From Apus apus (lineage: Eukaryota; Chordata; Aves; Apodiformes; Apodidae): DNA of 64,000 nt. The notes under the pieces are model-generated. The model saw only the letters and a list, made by a program, of their open reading frames with translations. It did no database searches and was not told the origin of the DNA. Below are positions 36,216-50,100 of this stretch, piece after piece. The stretch is from contig NC_067285.1 in NCBI RefSeq assembly GCF_020740795.1, positions 72,826,342-72,890,341 of the forward strand, written 5' to 3'. The position numbers and the translations under genes were made by a program. The first letter of the stretch is position 1. Each line of letters begins with the position of its first letter.

Positions 36216-39200
36216 GGAAGGAAAAGCAAGTGGGTTTGATCTTCCATTCCTAGAGAAATATTTTTTGTTTGGTTTAATCAAAATATTTTCCCTCCCGTGT
36301 TTTCAAGTTTGTTGGCCAAATACAAATAACAGGTTCTTTCATCCTTTTCCGTGGAGACAAAGAGAGCATCTGTTCTGTCTGTCATTTTAACAGAGGAATT
36401 TCCTTCACATTTATTCAAGCTGATTGTTTTCTTCTGTTTAAAGGGTTACTGTTTTCTTTATCCTGAAAAATTCAACATACCGCAAAATAATATTTATGTC
36501 TCTACAAAGACATTATTTAAAACATCATCTAGAGAAATCATCCTCAAGAAACCAAAAGCTTTTGTCTATAAAGAGAGTGCGTTTGTTTGGTGCAATCAAG
36601 GAGGCATAAATAAGGGTTATGAAGTGTCATCTCTATGGTGACAGCATTAAGACCCTTGTTCAGCATACAATGTGCTTTCATTTTCAGAAATTTGGGGGTG
36701 TTAACACTGGCAGAAGTACTTTGAGTTAAGAATTACCACTTTGTACAATATGTTTGAAGGCATTATTTTAATAAGACTGGGTGTCTTAAACGCACTTGGT
36801 TAGAATATCTCAACAGTGTTTCTCTGGTGTAAATGAGAGTCAATATAAGCTGTTTTAGCTTAAAATTAATTAGAGATACTATGATAAATGAGCTAAAAGC
36901 TTTATTTTTCTAATAGATTGTTCTAAAAGATATTTATTTTAACTTCACTCAGCAGCCTAAGTGGTTTTTAGTTTAGTCTGTGTTATTATCTTAGAAGTAA
37001 GTGAAATAATTTGATGATGCTTAGATATTTGAGTGAGACACTTGGAATCCATGTCTGTTATTGATTTTACCTGAAGAAAATGGTTCAGAAACAATTTAGT
37101 GCCAGCAAAAGCCCATAAAGGTATAAAGTAGACAGTAAAATCTATAGATTATAGAAAAGAAACCCCATTGAATACTGAGAGTTCATTCTCTATTGGAGAG
37201 TTCAATGATTAATAGATTGCTGATAAAGGAAAAAATCTCATTTTTTAATGCCCAATTTAACTGCCCTTTGCCACAAAGGGGACCAGAGAGCAAGGCAGGA
37301 GAACCTGTGGTCAGCTATGCAAGGCTCAGCTTTTGCTGGCCTCTCTCATGGCTGGAGCTGCGGAATGTGTGAGGCTGTGATAGCATATTTTAAGCTGTAA
37401 TTCAGAGACACCTAATATCCCCCTCCACTACTATTAAAATCTGGACTGTCTGTCAGTACAGGACAGTGTCCTTGGGATGTAGCTACTCACATCACACAAG
37501 TTTTTCCTAAATCACTGCTGCTTCCTAAGAACACACAGCTCTGCACACAGGTACCAAAGTGCCCGGTAGTAGTGCACATTGGCCATTTTTTATTAAGAAG
37601 GAAGAGAATTCAGGTGCACGTTGATAAATTCAGAAAAGCAGTATAACACGCATATACCTATACATGGAGGTTATGGATACGTGTAATATATATGCACACC
37701 CTTATTTGTGTTTTCAGAAGTTCAAACTCACACCAGATTCATTTCAGCATGAAATGTTTCTTGAGAGGAGAAGAATTTAGCTGATGCAACAGTTCTTGCC
37801 AGACTGTACATCTCTATAAACTTTGCAGAGAAATTTTCAGTGAAGATTCAGAGCTTGACCTAGAAAGGTGGTGTACAGCAGGAACACAAACTAGGGTGTC
37901 CCGACGGATCAAATGAGTCTTGCAGAATTTCTGAATGCTGCTGACCTTTTCCTCCCTGCATCACCTAAAGTAAAAAAGAATCAGCCCCTGGAAACTAAAT
38001 ATTTATTGGTTTTGTATGAGATATCACTTCCTTTCAGATAGAACTGATACAGTTGGGCTCCTTAATTTCAATGGCTAGTTCAATCCACTTTCAGCTAATT
38101 TCATGCTATGCCACTGAATCTATTCTTTTGTTTGTGAATAGCTGTGAGTAGGGGAAAGCAAACAGCGAGACTGCATGAGAATGAGTAACATGCAGAATTG
38201 TAGAGTTATGGAGAGTCTTTAAGCATCTGTGAGCACTATAACCCCGCAGGATGCTGGTGACACAGAGGCTGCAAACCTGATGCTTTGGGTCTCTCAGCTG
38301 CGCTTGGGAATCAGCCAGGCAGCATCACTTGACGGCTCATGTCACGTTAGACCTCACTCCCTCAAACAGCTTCTCCTGCATCCCTGTCTGCTCTAGTCAT
38401 GTGGAAAAATCCAGCCCACAGCCACTCAGCCCTTAAAAGCAGCTGTTGTGTTATGTTAAGCAGGATGCTTTAGGCAAGTTATTCTTCCGGCAGCTTCATC
38501 CACCTGGGGGCCTGACTTTGGGCAAACTGTTACAAAAATATTTCTTGAAGTTTCTGCAAGCCTGGGCTGATGTTCTGCTTAGCACACTTTTTAAATTTAA
38601 CAGCTGTATTCTCTCTTGTTCCTTGCTTAGTCCCTGGATAGTCTTTGCCCTAGTGAGAATTCAGAATGAAACTGCAAAGCAGAGGAGCCTTCTGCAATTC
38701 AGGTAATTTCACAAACGAAGTCTTTCTCAGCTTAATCTATTCCCTGCTCTGGAGCTGTTTCCTGGTGAAATGGCTGAGCACCCTCACACCCCACCCAAAT
38801 TCTCCAGGGTACTGAGGTCTGTGAGGTGATATGTATGAGGGGTGGGAGGCTGGATGCCACTGGTAATTAGCGTCACTGGAACCCTCTATTGCTGGAGGTA
38901 TCATTCCTATGTAGGGAATATGGTCAGGCTTCCTTGTTCTGTAAGCACCTATAATATCTGGGCCTTATAAAAATGAAGCATAAAGTCATTACTGAAATTA
39001 TTTTTGCTACTAACCTATTTCAGCATGTTATAGTTTCTTTTATTTTACCTATAATGCAAAATTTTTATATAGCTGTTCCACTTTGCAAGAACATTGTTCT
39101 TCTTAGACCTTTTGTTAGAGTGTGTCTCCCAGAGTGAGGGTCACATACGGGTTTTTTTATCAGAACACTCCTTTTTCCTGCTCTGAAAATCTGGCTATTG

Positions 39201-39304
39201 AAAAAGTGGCATGACATGAAGCAAAATTAGCTTCCTTCTTCTGGTAAAAAGCAACTTTTTGTTATTTTTGATTGATTGCCTAAATTTTAAAATGGTGCAT
39301 TTCG

Positions 39305-39332
39305 TTTTTGTTTTTGTTTTTGTTTTTTTTTT
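39305..39332. repeat. TTTTTG-type microsatellite
   Basis: Repeated GTTTTT units running into poly(T). Confidence 0.85.
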
Positions 39333-40420
39333 ATCTAAACATGTTCAGGAAAGGAATATGTATTAGCAGAAGATATGAATTGAAAGTGGCTTTGGTTTAC
39401 TCAATTAAGTTGATGTAGGTATTCTAATCCAGAATTAAAGTGACTTTAAAACATTGTAATTTATTTCAGTGTTGAGTTAAAATATCATTCAATAAAAAAT
39501 CACTTTAAATAACAAATCCCTGTGATTTTAAGAGACTCTTCAGGTCATTCAGGGATATATGTATTAGGAATTTTAGTGCAGAATTATGAAAAGGTTTGAA
39601 TTTATGGAATGAAATGCTGTTGCAGCTGATCAGGTGCGCATCCAGAAGGCACAGTGCAAGAACCACAAAGCAAAGCCATTCTCTCCATTACTGGTCCACT
39701 GAAACTTCAGGTAGGATGTCTGGATGAGATCACAGCTTCCATCAAGCCTGAGTACCTTGGTTGAAACTCAAGCTGTGGGAGGGTGGAGACTAAGGCACAG
39801 AGCTGACCTCAGAGTTTCACTTGCACTGAGGTTCACCAATAGCCTCCACACTTTGGCCTTCCGTAACACAGAGGCAGAGGTGCTCTTTGCAAGGAGCACT
39901 GTGAACTTCATTAGCTGATGTTATGGTCTGCATGGACTAAATATAAATTAGTAAATAAAGTATTTAGAAAACTACTTTAGCAACAAATAGCTAGAAGTTT
40001 AACCTGAGAGCTCATGATTGCAAGCTCTGTCTCTCACCTGTGCAGAGAGGGCAAGAGTGTTATGGGAACTCATCAATCACCAAAGTCTCTGCAGCATCAG
40101 TTTACAACCTGAGATTAGTATTGATATTTTTACTGTCAAAACTAAGGGTTGTTAGAGCTTGACAGCATAAAAAGACAGATTCTTCCTTAATGGATATTAC
40201 AAAGGATTTGGATAATAGCTTCAAAAAAGAGACCCCAAATTTAGCGTGCCTAAGTTGCTAAGACCGTGATTGCCTGAGAGGCACAGTCTTGTTACCATTT
40301 CCATCATCACCTCTATAACTGCTACTACTTTATAAGGATTCAACTACTATCATTTAGCCAGACAAATCCCACACAGTTTTTCAGCTGTGAAGGGAATATC
40401 TATCATTCACATTTGTGGGG

Positions 40421-40441
40421 AAAAAAAAAAAAAAAAAAAAA
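40421..40441. repeat. Poly(A) tract, 21 bases
   Basis: Uninterrupted A run on the + strand after GTGGGG. No LINE or processed-gene body was recognised to its left. Confidence 0.95.
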
Positions 40442-43400
40442 GGAAAGCTCTAGAAATGTTTGATCATTATAGTGGAAGACAGGTCTTTGGGCATCAACCA
40501 GAGTTCCATTTGCACCAGGCTCAGCCCTAAAGCTTTGTCACACAGAGAGATTATAAGGCATTGTGTGGGTTCAGGCCTCTGGAAAAGCCACAAGCCATGT
40601 TTTTCATTAAAAGGACAAACCATTAGAAGTGTGCTGACAAAGTCTCCTACTGGAGCAGCAGCTGATGATGCCAAACTACTTCATTGCTGGCAGAGACTTA
40701 AACCACTTCCCTGCTAGTCTACTGATATTTATGCTATTGCTTTAGCTAGTAGAGCTGTATTGATCCAGGCTGAGAAGGAAAAAAATAACCAACCAAATCA
40801 TCCTCCAAACTATCACAGTTATCAGAAAATAGAAAAAAAGGTACAAAACAAGAGGGTGAGTTTTCACACAGAGAAGCTGTTGAAAATGGATGAAGCAAAA
40901 CAGGAACTGAAAGGAACTATTTTTGTGAAACACTTGGGGAGTTATTCCAGAATAGTTTATATAATTACATGTTAATCCAAATGAACTTTCAAGTGTAGGT
41001 AATACTTGACTCCTATTCCTAGGCAAGAGATTAATTTCCAAGCTGTATATCTTCTCAGGATCTGCATTAACTGAAAATACATCACTATGTGCACAGACAG
41101 TTGAAACAAAAATCACTCCAGTTCAATTCAAAGTCAGGTTAGCAAAGATTCTCATTAAAGGCTGATGATTTTTGTTTTGACTATACTGCATTGAGAGGGA
41201 AGGGCACCTTTTAAAACCAGATTCAGCCCTATTCAGCATGGGGCTAAATTTTAAGTACGGGCAGCCCATGCATTGTTTCCTTCAACATAATATCCATACT
41301 TCCAGCATCCTGAAATCAGCAGCTGAGCTCTGAAAAGCCTGCTTCTCTGAGTTAATAGCTGATGCACAGTATGGTTCCAAGGCCTCTTTATGATGGGGTC
41401 CAGCCATTTTATAATATTTTTCACTGTTAATTAGAGGTGATGAGGAATTTTTGCCAAGTTTTCCACTAATACAGTTTACAGCACAGCCCCAAAACAGTCA
41501 CATCAATGTAAATGCAGAGGCAGTGGACTATTTCATAGGTGCAAAAATGAAAAGTAGGGACCTCTTCAATCAACTTTGCTGCCAGAGAAAATACAACTTG
41601 GAACTATGTCCTGATTTTTCCATCGGGTTTATTATTTTTCACCTCCATAGTGTGGACTCTCCTCTTCCCAGAGAAGAATCTTCACTAATTATGTGTGTTA
41701 TTGTTCTGTCTGGGCTTCAGAAGAAACAATGTATTTTAATAATAAGTAGAAATGGAATTGTAATTTAGTAGAAAGTCAAGCAGTCTCTCAATGCTTCCCA
41801 CTGTGTGATTAATACTCTGTAAAGAATGCCTTCTTGTTTGTCAGACAGAAAGCAAAGTTTAGACTTTAGCTCTTACTTGTAGAATAAGGGAAAGGATAAA
41901 CAAAGAAAATCAATTATGAAAGTTCTATTAATAAGGAGGAAGATGGAATATATCTGTCACTGGGAAAAACCCTGGCTTGATTCCCGAGGGACTGCCTCTC
42001 AACAGTTTTGGCTTAGCAAAGGCGTTTGAGCAGGCTATTCTTGGTCAGATAAAGAGAGATTCTGCTGGCAGCACACACTCTGTGGAGACTTAAAATCTCT
42101 GCAGTATGCTGCCTAGCTTGGTCCAGATGCACTGATTGTTTAGGCACAGTGAAAGACATATTTATTTGATCAAGGTTTTGGAGAAAGCAGTGGGTATATT
42201 CCCAGAGTGATGAATGGGAGAAGAGAGGGTGGTAAGAATGACAATTATTCAAATAACCCTGAGACTGGTTTTCCTTTTGTTTTGCTGTTACTATTGAAAT
42301 ATTATTTATAAGCTTGGGTATTTAATTTTATTCATATTAATGTAAATAAATAATCATATACATTCTAGCAGTCTTTCTCCCCAACAAGTACATGTGCTAG
42401 GAGGGTATATTTAAAAGCACCAAGAACCAAATCATTGCTAAATACGGAACCCTTGCTTGACTTTACAACACCATTTAGGGAATTAGTGTACTCCCTCAAC
42501 AACAACCAAAATAGTTCATCATACCAGCTGAACAGTAACTTCCAGATGACAACAGTTTGACCAGCTGAGGTGGGTGGTTAGTATTACTACTTGTTATAGA
42601 TACAGTTAAGCATATTTTGTGTAAGGTTTCAGAGAATCAAGGCCAAGTTTGGCCTTGCCACCCTGTGATGAGCATCTTTAACCTGACCTAAGCTGTATAA
42701 ACATATAGGCAATACCATGAGTCATGCTTGGCATTGCTCTGATAAACTCTTTTCAAATTAATTCCGTGTGTGGACTTCCTTTTTCTGGAATTGCTGGTTC
42801 CAGCTTAACTGGAACATCCCAATTGCTTTCCAGCATAAAATGGCCACAGCTGGTGTTATCTAGGAACAACTATTTCATGAAGACTTAATGAAAAGCATAA
42901 GCAGGCCCAAGATGTGTGTTTACAACAGAACCTATTAATTTCCACATGAGCAAAATGTGTGCTGTGATATGCAGGGGGAGATGAGCAGCCCAGAAAATGG
43001 AGCCCCAGGGCCAGTGATTCTAAATCAATGATAAGAAGATTTTCTGTTCTGTCTTAAAACTGGTAATTCAAGCCAGACCGAATGCTAAATTTTCATTTGT
43101 GAAAGAGAAATGGAGAACTAATGAAAAGCTTAAGCCATGATACAGACTGTAATTTCAAATGTTACTTCAAATGCAAAAATGTGTCTCTGTTTACTTCTAT
43201 TATTTTCCTCAAAACATGAAGGCAGAGCTTCAGCATCATGAACTGCTTTCCATCTTCCATTCATTAAATGTATCTCCTCTTGAAGAGTGCCAAATGGCAG
43301 TCAGTGAACCGAGGTAATCACTTGTCAGGGACAGCACGGGCATCTACAGTGCTTGCATCTCACTGCTTTATGTTTGCCTTTTTTTCCTGCTTGTTTTCAG

Positions 43401-46400
43401 AAAATAAGATATTTTAGATATCTCGAGCTCCTGGGATACCCATGCAAATGGAAATCATGGTGTTCAGCTGCTGCTGTAGGAATCCACCCTCTCAGAACTA
43501 CTCTGAGATCACCATCTCACTGATGCTAGGTGGGATGCCGCATGTCATTCCTTTGCAGTGCCACCAGCTTCAGCCCCTCTGCCTGCCTGTCTGTGGCTGC
43601 CCATGGCACCAAAACAACCACTTCTCAACCATACAGTAAAAAGGTTTGGTTTTTTTCCTGGCTATTTTTAACACAGATCCGTTCACTGATCTCATTTTCC
43701 ATGTGGCCTTGGAGGGTGGCTTGGGGAGAAACAGTTGTGCCAAAACAAACAGTGTGAGATGGGAACAAGTGGCTGAAGATTGTAACTGCTGAAGCCAGCG
43801 TTGTCCTGAGGTGGACAGCACCCGGAGCAGTGCACAGATGTAAATGCCTTTGAGTCCCTAGGGAGTACTCTAGGGGGTACTGTGTGCAAACTGGGAGCTA
43901 CAGCAATCAGCAGATGAAATCACAAATAGCCCATCCATTATGGAGCTTGTATAGAAGTTCAGACTCTTGTATAGTCAAATATAATGGGGCCCTTATGCCC
44001 TCAGAAGTATCATTTTAATATCCTAGTTAAATATCTTCCAAACGTAACACATTATCAGTCAAGTATACTTCAAGTAGCATTTAACTTTGCTTTCATTTGC
44101 CTAGCTTTTTCTCCTGATTTTCATTATGGTCTGAGGCTGGAAGAGTGCAGAAGAAATAAAAGCAAACTCTACCCACCTGTCACCTGGTAATGGTAGTTCT
44201 AACAGTAATCTAGATTCTCTATGAGAAAGACTGAAAGGATATATTGAGTAAGTCCTGCTTGGTCAGGTTTCTCATCCACTTTATTGTCTTTGATTCCTGG
44301 AGAAGATGTTTTCTGAGGCTATGTGAGAAGATCACACCTTATGACAAGAGGGCTATATATTTTTGTTAAAATTGGTACCAAGAAGCTTACAGATAATACT
44401 ACATAAATACATCCCATTTTATTTTTAAGGAATTATTTAAGGGATTTAAAAAAACCCCTAATCTTCTAATCTTTAAATGACTGAAATGGAACAGTAATCA
44501 CAGGCATATCTGGAATATCAGGAATTTGAAACACAGATGCTTGGCTCTTTATTATAAGAGTCCTAGAATGCATATGAATAATATGCTAATTGTGAGCCAA
44601 TCTGTTAACTTGTAAATCTGCAAAAACAGGCTTGTTCCATTACAAGCAGCAGAACTCTATAAATAACCAGGTGAAATTTACTTTTCCCTTTACAAGTTAT
44701 CAGTGTCACTAATAGCAAGCTGTGCATTCTCAATTAGTGATTATGTTGCTGCGATTAAGTTACTTCTGGTGCTTTAAAAATAAACTTGATTATTCCTCAT
44801 CTCTGAATTGCCTGGCAGAAATCATTCATAGGAGCAGCTTGTGTGTCACACAATGCCATTGTAACATTATTGGATTTAAAGACAGTCAGCAAGAAGAATC
44901 CAAAGCACTTTCTAAGATTAGTTACTCAGGAAAAGTGCTTTCCTCAGAAAATGTATGCTCCTAAGAGAGTGTAATCCACCATCAACTGAGGGTAATAACA
45001 ATTTTACCATGATATTAGATAGAAAGAAGGGTAGAAAAGCTCTTTGGGAGAAAAACCTCTTAGGACAACATGTAGGACAGTATGTGTATTGAAATAGGTT
45101 TATGCAACTTGACATTTTTCTGGAACTTGCTCTGTTTTGTAATAGCATTAAGAATGCTTCAGAAGAGTTGAGAAGGTAAACTGACAGGCTGGTTTTGTCC
45201 CTGGGTGTATCTGTACCACTTACATCATACAATTTTACCACCCTGTGCTCCATCTGACAAGGAGTGGGGATGGTATCATGTTGGCTCCCAGTTAGCAGGC
45301 AACTCAGCAAGACCTCCAGACACTATGCCACTGCATATATTGGTGCTGTACCAATATCTTGAATAATGTGTGGTGTTCTAGTCCTCCATTCTTAACAATG
45401 TTATGAAATGGACTATAGAAATGAGAAAAGGTATTGAAAGTGGTTGATGTGGATGTACTTATCTACCTGTGCCATTCTGTTGATCTCAACAGCTGAAAAT
45501 CAGCAGGAATCTGGAATTAATGACAATGTATTTGACTCCATTTTTTTCAGGAAGTCTAAATAAATTTTACGTTCTCTCAGGGATGTCTGAAAAGGCTGTA
45601 GTATAGAGCTGTTAAATAATTACCTTTTTGAAGAAGGTGTATAAGGAGCAATTGCAACACTTCAAAAACCAAACCCTAGAATTAAATTGCTAGGAATAGA
45701 TTTAAAAGATCAAAGAAAAATATCTTTGATGCAGTTCATAGCTAAATTGAGTCACCTTTTGCTGCAGAGAAGTCACAAGGCAAAAACTGTGAATGAGATT
45801 TAAGAGCAATTTTGGTAAGGATATTAGATTATAGGAATTTTTAAACTGACCCCAAACTGCAGTTTTTTTGTTCCTCTGGCTTGTATGCCGACAGCAGGAG
45901 CTATGCTGGTTATAACTTGAAGAGCACATACTCATATATTCTGTGCTACTGAAATACATATACTGAATCGTAGCACAATTAATACCATCCAGATATCTAG
46001 TACCTTGGCATTTAAGGAAGATAGTATCAAAAATACAAGTCTTACAGTTATTGTTTAAATATTACAAGATACAAGTGCAACAAAATGCATCAATCTCTAA
46101 ATTTGTAGTATTAAAAAGATCATTATTAGTGTGCACCTGTATGCAGATGTAAATGTTATACAATAATAAAAATGCAAATATTTTATAATATTAAATTATA
46201 TCACTATCATTTAAAAGCAGGCTCCAAGACACATTCAGATTAATTTCATAAAAGTACATATTTTTTAGCCCATTACTTTTATTCTTCAATCTGCTCTATA
46301 TACTGGTGCATTCAAAATTCAAATGGCGCTGTAGTAGGAAAACCTCTCTGTAACTGCTATTAAATGGAAACACCAAGGAATCCTTGCTGACACTCAGCAG

Positions 46401-46861
46401 GAGGCTTTCATTCAGCCCCTCAGACCAGAACCTCATTCTCCCCTCAAATGCCACCAGGGCTTTTTCTTCAGTATGCAGGGGCAGGGCACACTTCTGAAGT
46501 AATGAATGAGAACTGCTGAGCGGGGCACAAAAGCTTCCAAATTGAAAGAGTATCCAGTTTGTTACTGTCTCTGGGTGTGGGTGCATGTGTGTCCCTGGCA
46601 CACAGTAAATAATCTCTTGTTGAAGTGTACCCACATCCTTACTTGATGTGGACAATGTAAACAATGAAAGTAGGGTTTGTTTGTTTGTTTCTATTTAGGC
46701 CTCTAATTGTCTGATGAAACAAATCTGTGGCACCATTTAATGTATATTTTTTGTCACTACTTAATCTTCATCTATGCTGCTTCTACTACAGTCACCAGCC
46801 TGTCTAGGCTGAAACAGCATCCCCACCACGAGAGGATGCAAAGCCTGGTGCCATCACCTAC

Positions 46862-47180
46862 CTGAGAATATCACCGTTGCCTCGGAGCGAGATGGGAGGG
46901 CATGGTGCAGGCTCTCCCTGCCTGGAAAGGGTCCAGCCCCTCCTGCACCCGGGCTTCTCCACCCACCACCGTGGTGGCCGCAGGCTCTCCCACCCCGTGC
47001 AGGTGCTGGGAACTGACGTGTTGTGACATGTCGCCCCCTCAGCTCTGCCACTATTCCTGGAGCTGGCCCATACCACCTGCCCACAGGGTGGCAGCCCTGG
47101 GGAAACAGCTCCTGCAGGTCTTCTTGGTGAGCTGACACCAAGTGAGGCCCACATCTGTTTCCGTGGTTGCAATAAGTCTG
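46862..47180 (-). other. Possible unassigned minus-strand exon
   Basis: Read on the minus strand, the block starts after a good acceptor (CTTGTCAGTTTCCAG) and ends at a near-perfect donor (CTCAG then GTAGGTG). One frame is open through all 106 codons. It is clearly richer in G and C than its surroundings. The predicted peptide is rich in Gly, Pro, Arg and His and matches no family I know. It could be an exon of a non-coding RNA, a lineage-specific coding exon, or a chance combination of GC content and splice-like signals. It lies where the human map has SPMIP2 on this strand, but no resemblance to a sperm microtubule protein is evident. Confidence 0.2.
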
Positions 47181-50100
47181 CTGGAAACTGACAAGTAAAA
47201 TGATTTGTCTTTAGGAAACTCAGCTTCCATTTCAGCTGTTATTTGGTGTCTTTATGTAAAGAGGTGGCTCCTGGGCAGCAGTTGTGGCTCTTCAGGATCC
47301 TCTGCTCTGAAGAAGTTATCTGAGACCATGCAGGTCTTTTTCCAGTGTTACTTTGTATCTTGTTGGGTTTTTTTGGTTGTTGTTGTTTGTTTGTTTTTGT
47401 TTTGTTTTTTTGTGCTGGCCAATGATAAGGAATAAGAGAGCTCCAGACAGAAGTCTGGCTGTTGTGCATGTTAGAGCTGCCTTGATTTCTGCTGTCTCCA
47501 GCTGCTGGTTCCATCTATTGTCTCTTGTTTTTTCTTTCACTTGTAAACACCTTAGGGCAGAAGCCACTTCACTTCTATGTGTGTGAGTAGAAAGGGACTG
47601 GTGTGATGCAGTGCAAATCCTCGTTGCTTCAGCAATACATACAGTATTAAAAATACTCTGCAAGAGATTTCCAGTGTATTTCCAACCACATCTGAAATAA
47701 GACTTCTAATTAATGAATAATCAAGGATAGTGCAGTGTTCCTCAACACTCTTGTTAAACATACATTTGTGTACTGAGGCTTTTCTTATTGTTGCTTTGAT
47801 AGTTTTCTTTTTCCCAGCTGTCCCTAACGGGCAGTATCTGAGCGTTTGATTGGTGATGCCTGTCTGTGCATGCTTGCTGGCAAATGCTCATCTCCTGAGT
47901 AAGAATTAAGCTGCTGGACACTGGCTCTGAATCACCAAGGGTTTCTTGTTCAACAACATTTTGCTCCTGGCTCCTCCTCTTGACCTACAGCTGCTCCTCC
48001 CACTGTGACTTGCCTCCATCTCTCCTTCCCTTTCCAGTCACTCTCTCCCATTTCTCACTCCTCCTTCCTTCACTTTCCCAATAGCCTCGTCTCCTAGCCT
48101 TTCAGCCAGATTGTTTTGTACACTGTCATGGCAAGGCAGGAACACACCCAAGCCCCTGCCAGGAATTTTCAGGGCCTGGGTACATATTCCTGCTGTCATC
48201 CCCAAAAGTTATCTGCAGTGGTGTGCCATGCTACTTTGCAACTGGAAAGCAGTACATGCAGACAGGCTCAGAGGCTGGCTCCTCAAGCCCTCATCTTTGT
48301 GAAAAAGTGTAATTGAAGAGGTATTATATTTACACAAGTGATGCTATGCTTGTTAGGTGTGCTTATGTTGGTACTGATTTTCATACAGGAAGGGGGATAA
48401 CCTTTATTTTTCTTTTTCTGTCTTTATGGTATGCAAACTTCTTCCACAATTGATGGTACATGTCTAATTATGAAAATAAAAGACCACCCTTCTAATTGGC
48501 GTGGTTGTATTTTGTATAGAAAAGCTTAATAAGTCGCAGAAAGATAAAAGATGTGAAAATACCACTGGTGTGTTGTTGGGCTACAAATTAAATCATATGG
48601 CTTCAAAATTTGCAGCAGCAAGAAGAGTAATGTAGTTGAAAAGCTTTGCGAAAGTACATCCAGTTTTGTTGCAGCTGCATGGTAGACTTCAGGATTTCTT
48701 CAAGCCTTACAAACAAGCTGTCTTGCTGGAGGGGTCTGTTTCTGAGATAGAGGGAGGTAGGAGTCAACACTACAGCTGCAGCACATGGTCTTGTTTTTCT
48801 ACCTGCTTAGATTTGGTAGTTTGTTTTATTTTAGAGCAGAGTTTCTGAATGAGCAATGGTTGATAGCTGGGTGCAGCAATCTATGAGTACAAGAATTTAT
48901 CAACCTGCTGCTTAGGTTTTTGCTGAAAGTCTGGGGAAAAAAAAAACCACTTATGATTTGCTTGCTGGGATTTATTGGTAGCAGATACTAATGATAGCAT
49001 TTTTGGTATTTGGTAGCAATGCCAATGTAGGTGGTGTGAAGATGGTAAGGCATGTTAAAGACTTCACCCTTAATGCATGATTTTCATGGTTCCCAAAGTT
49101 TGATGCTGAGGACTGTCTTTGTCACTACATAGTGTGATTTTGTTTAGGATTTTCTTTGCTATGAGAATGAATATGTTTGTGGATACTTACAGCAGATCTC
49201 AATTTGGATAAAAGAAACCCTGGAGATCTCAGGCAAGTTTTACTTGCCTATACTGTTTTATACGAGTATTTATTTACTCTGTCTACATTTGAATCACTTC
49301 TGTCATGCATAGATTAGGGCAGCTACACTGTAAAATGCATCCAAAATAAGAGCAAAATGAATGTTGGTACTAAGTTTGCTTTGGCATGCCACAGATGTCT
49401 AATGCCACCATGTCCCTCTACCAGTCTCTCTGCTGCAGGTTGCCACCTCTAGAGACTGACTGGATGCCATATATCGCCAACTAGCTGAATAGGGTTTGCT
49501 TTAGTCCACAGTGTGGAATCTCAGTTGCAGCTGCAAAGATTTTGGGTTAAGATGCCAGGCTCTGGATTGGAACAGCTGAGGCGTGGACACATGCTCTTCT
49601 GCCATCCCTGCTGCTGAGAGGGGGAGGAAATAAAATGCTGGGATTAGTAACACAATATACCACAGTAGGAAAACTCATCAGGGCTCATCTGTTGGATCTT
49701 GAACACTTGTGAGAGCATATTCAAGTCTTTTGCTTTGGTGTGGGGTTTTGGCTTTTTTTGGATTTTTTTAAATTTTATTTAATACTTGATTTTAGTGGAC
49801 TGAGCTGCTCTTTAAATTATGCTCCAGTGAGCCATGGCAGAGCTGGCTTGTTCTCCCTGGGCTTGTGGAGTGAACTGCAGGAAGACATTAAGAGGACTAA
49901 TAGAACTCTGATGTAGAAGACCTGCAGCGACATTAATTATTAACCATGTTAGCAATTGATGAGTTGTGCTAAATTGATCTGTGGCAAGATAACATGAATT
50001 AAAAGCCACTTAAATATTTAATTCTTGTCTCTTTATATATGGCAGGAATTTGAATGAAAGGCTACACATAAGTCATGACTGGAATCAACTTTTCAGAAAA

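Larger units (their letters stand above)
34621..46861. other. Intergenic sequence
   Basis: No gene recognised on either strand. It includes a TTTTA-type pentanucleotide run at 36191-36215, a TTTTG-type run at 39305-39332 and a 21-base poly(A) at 40421-40441. An AT-rich stretch at 44.56-44.77 kb has octamer- and homeodomain-like words (see findings). Confidence 0.5.
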
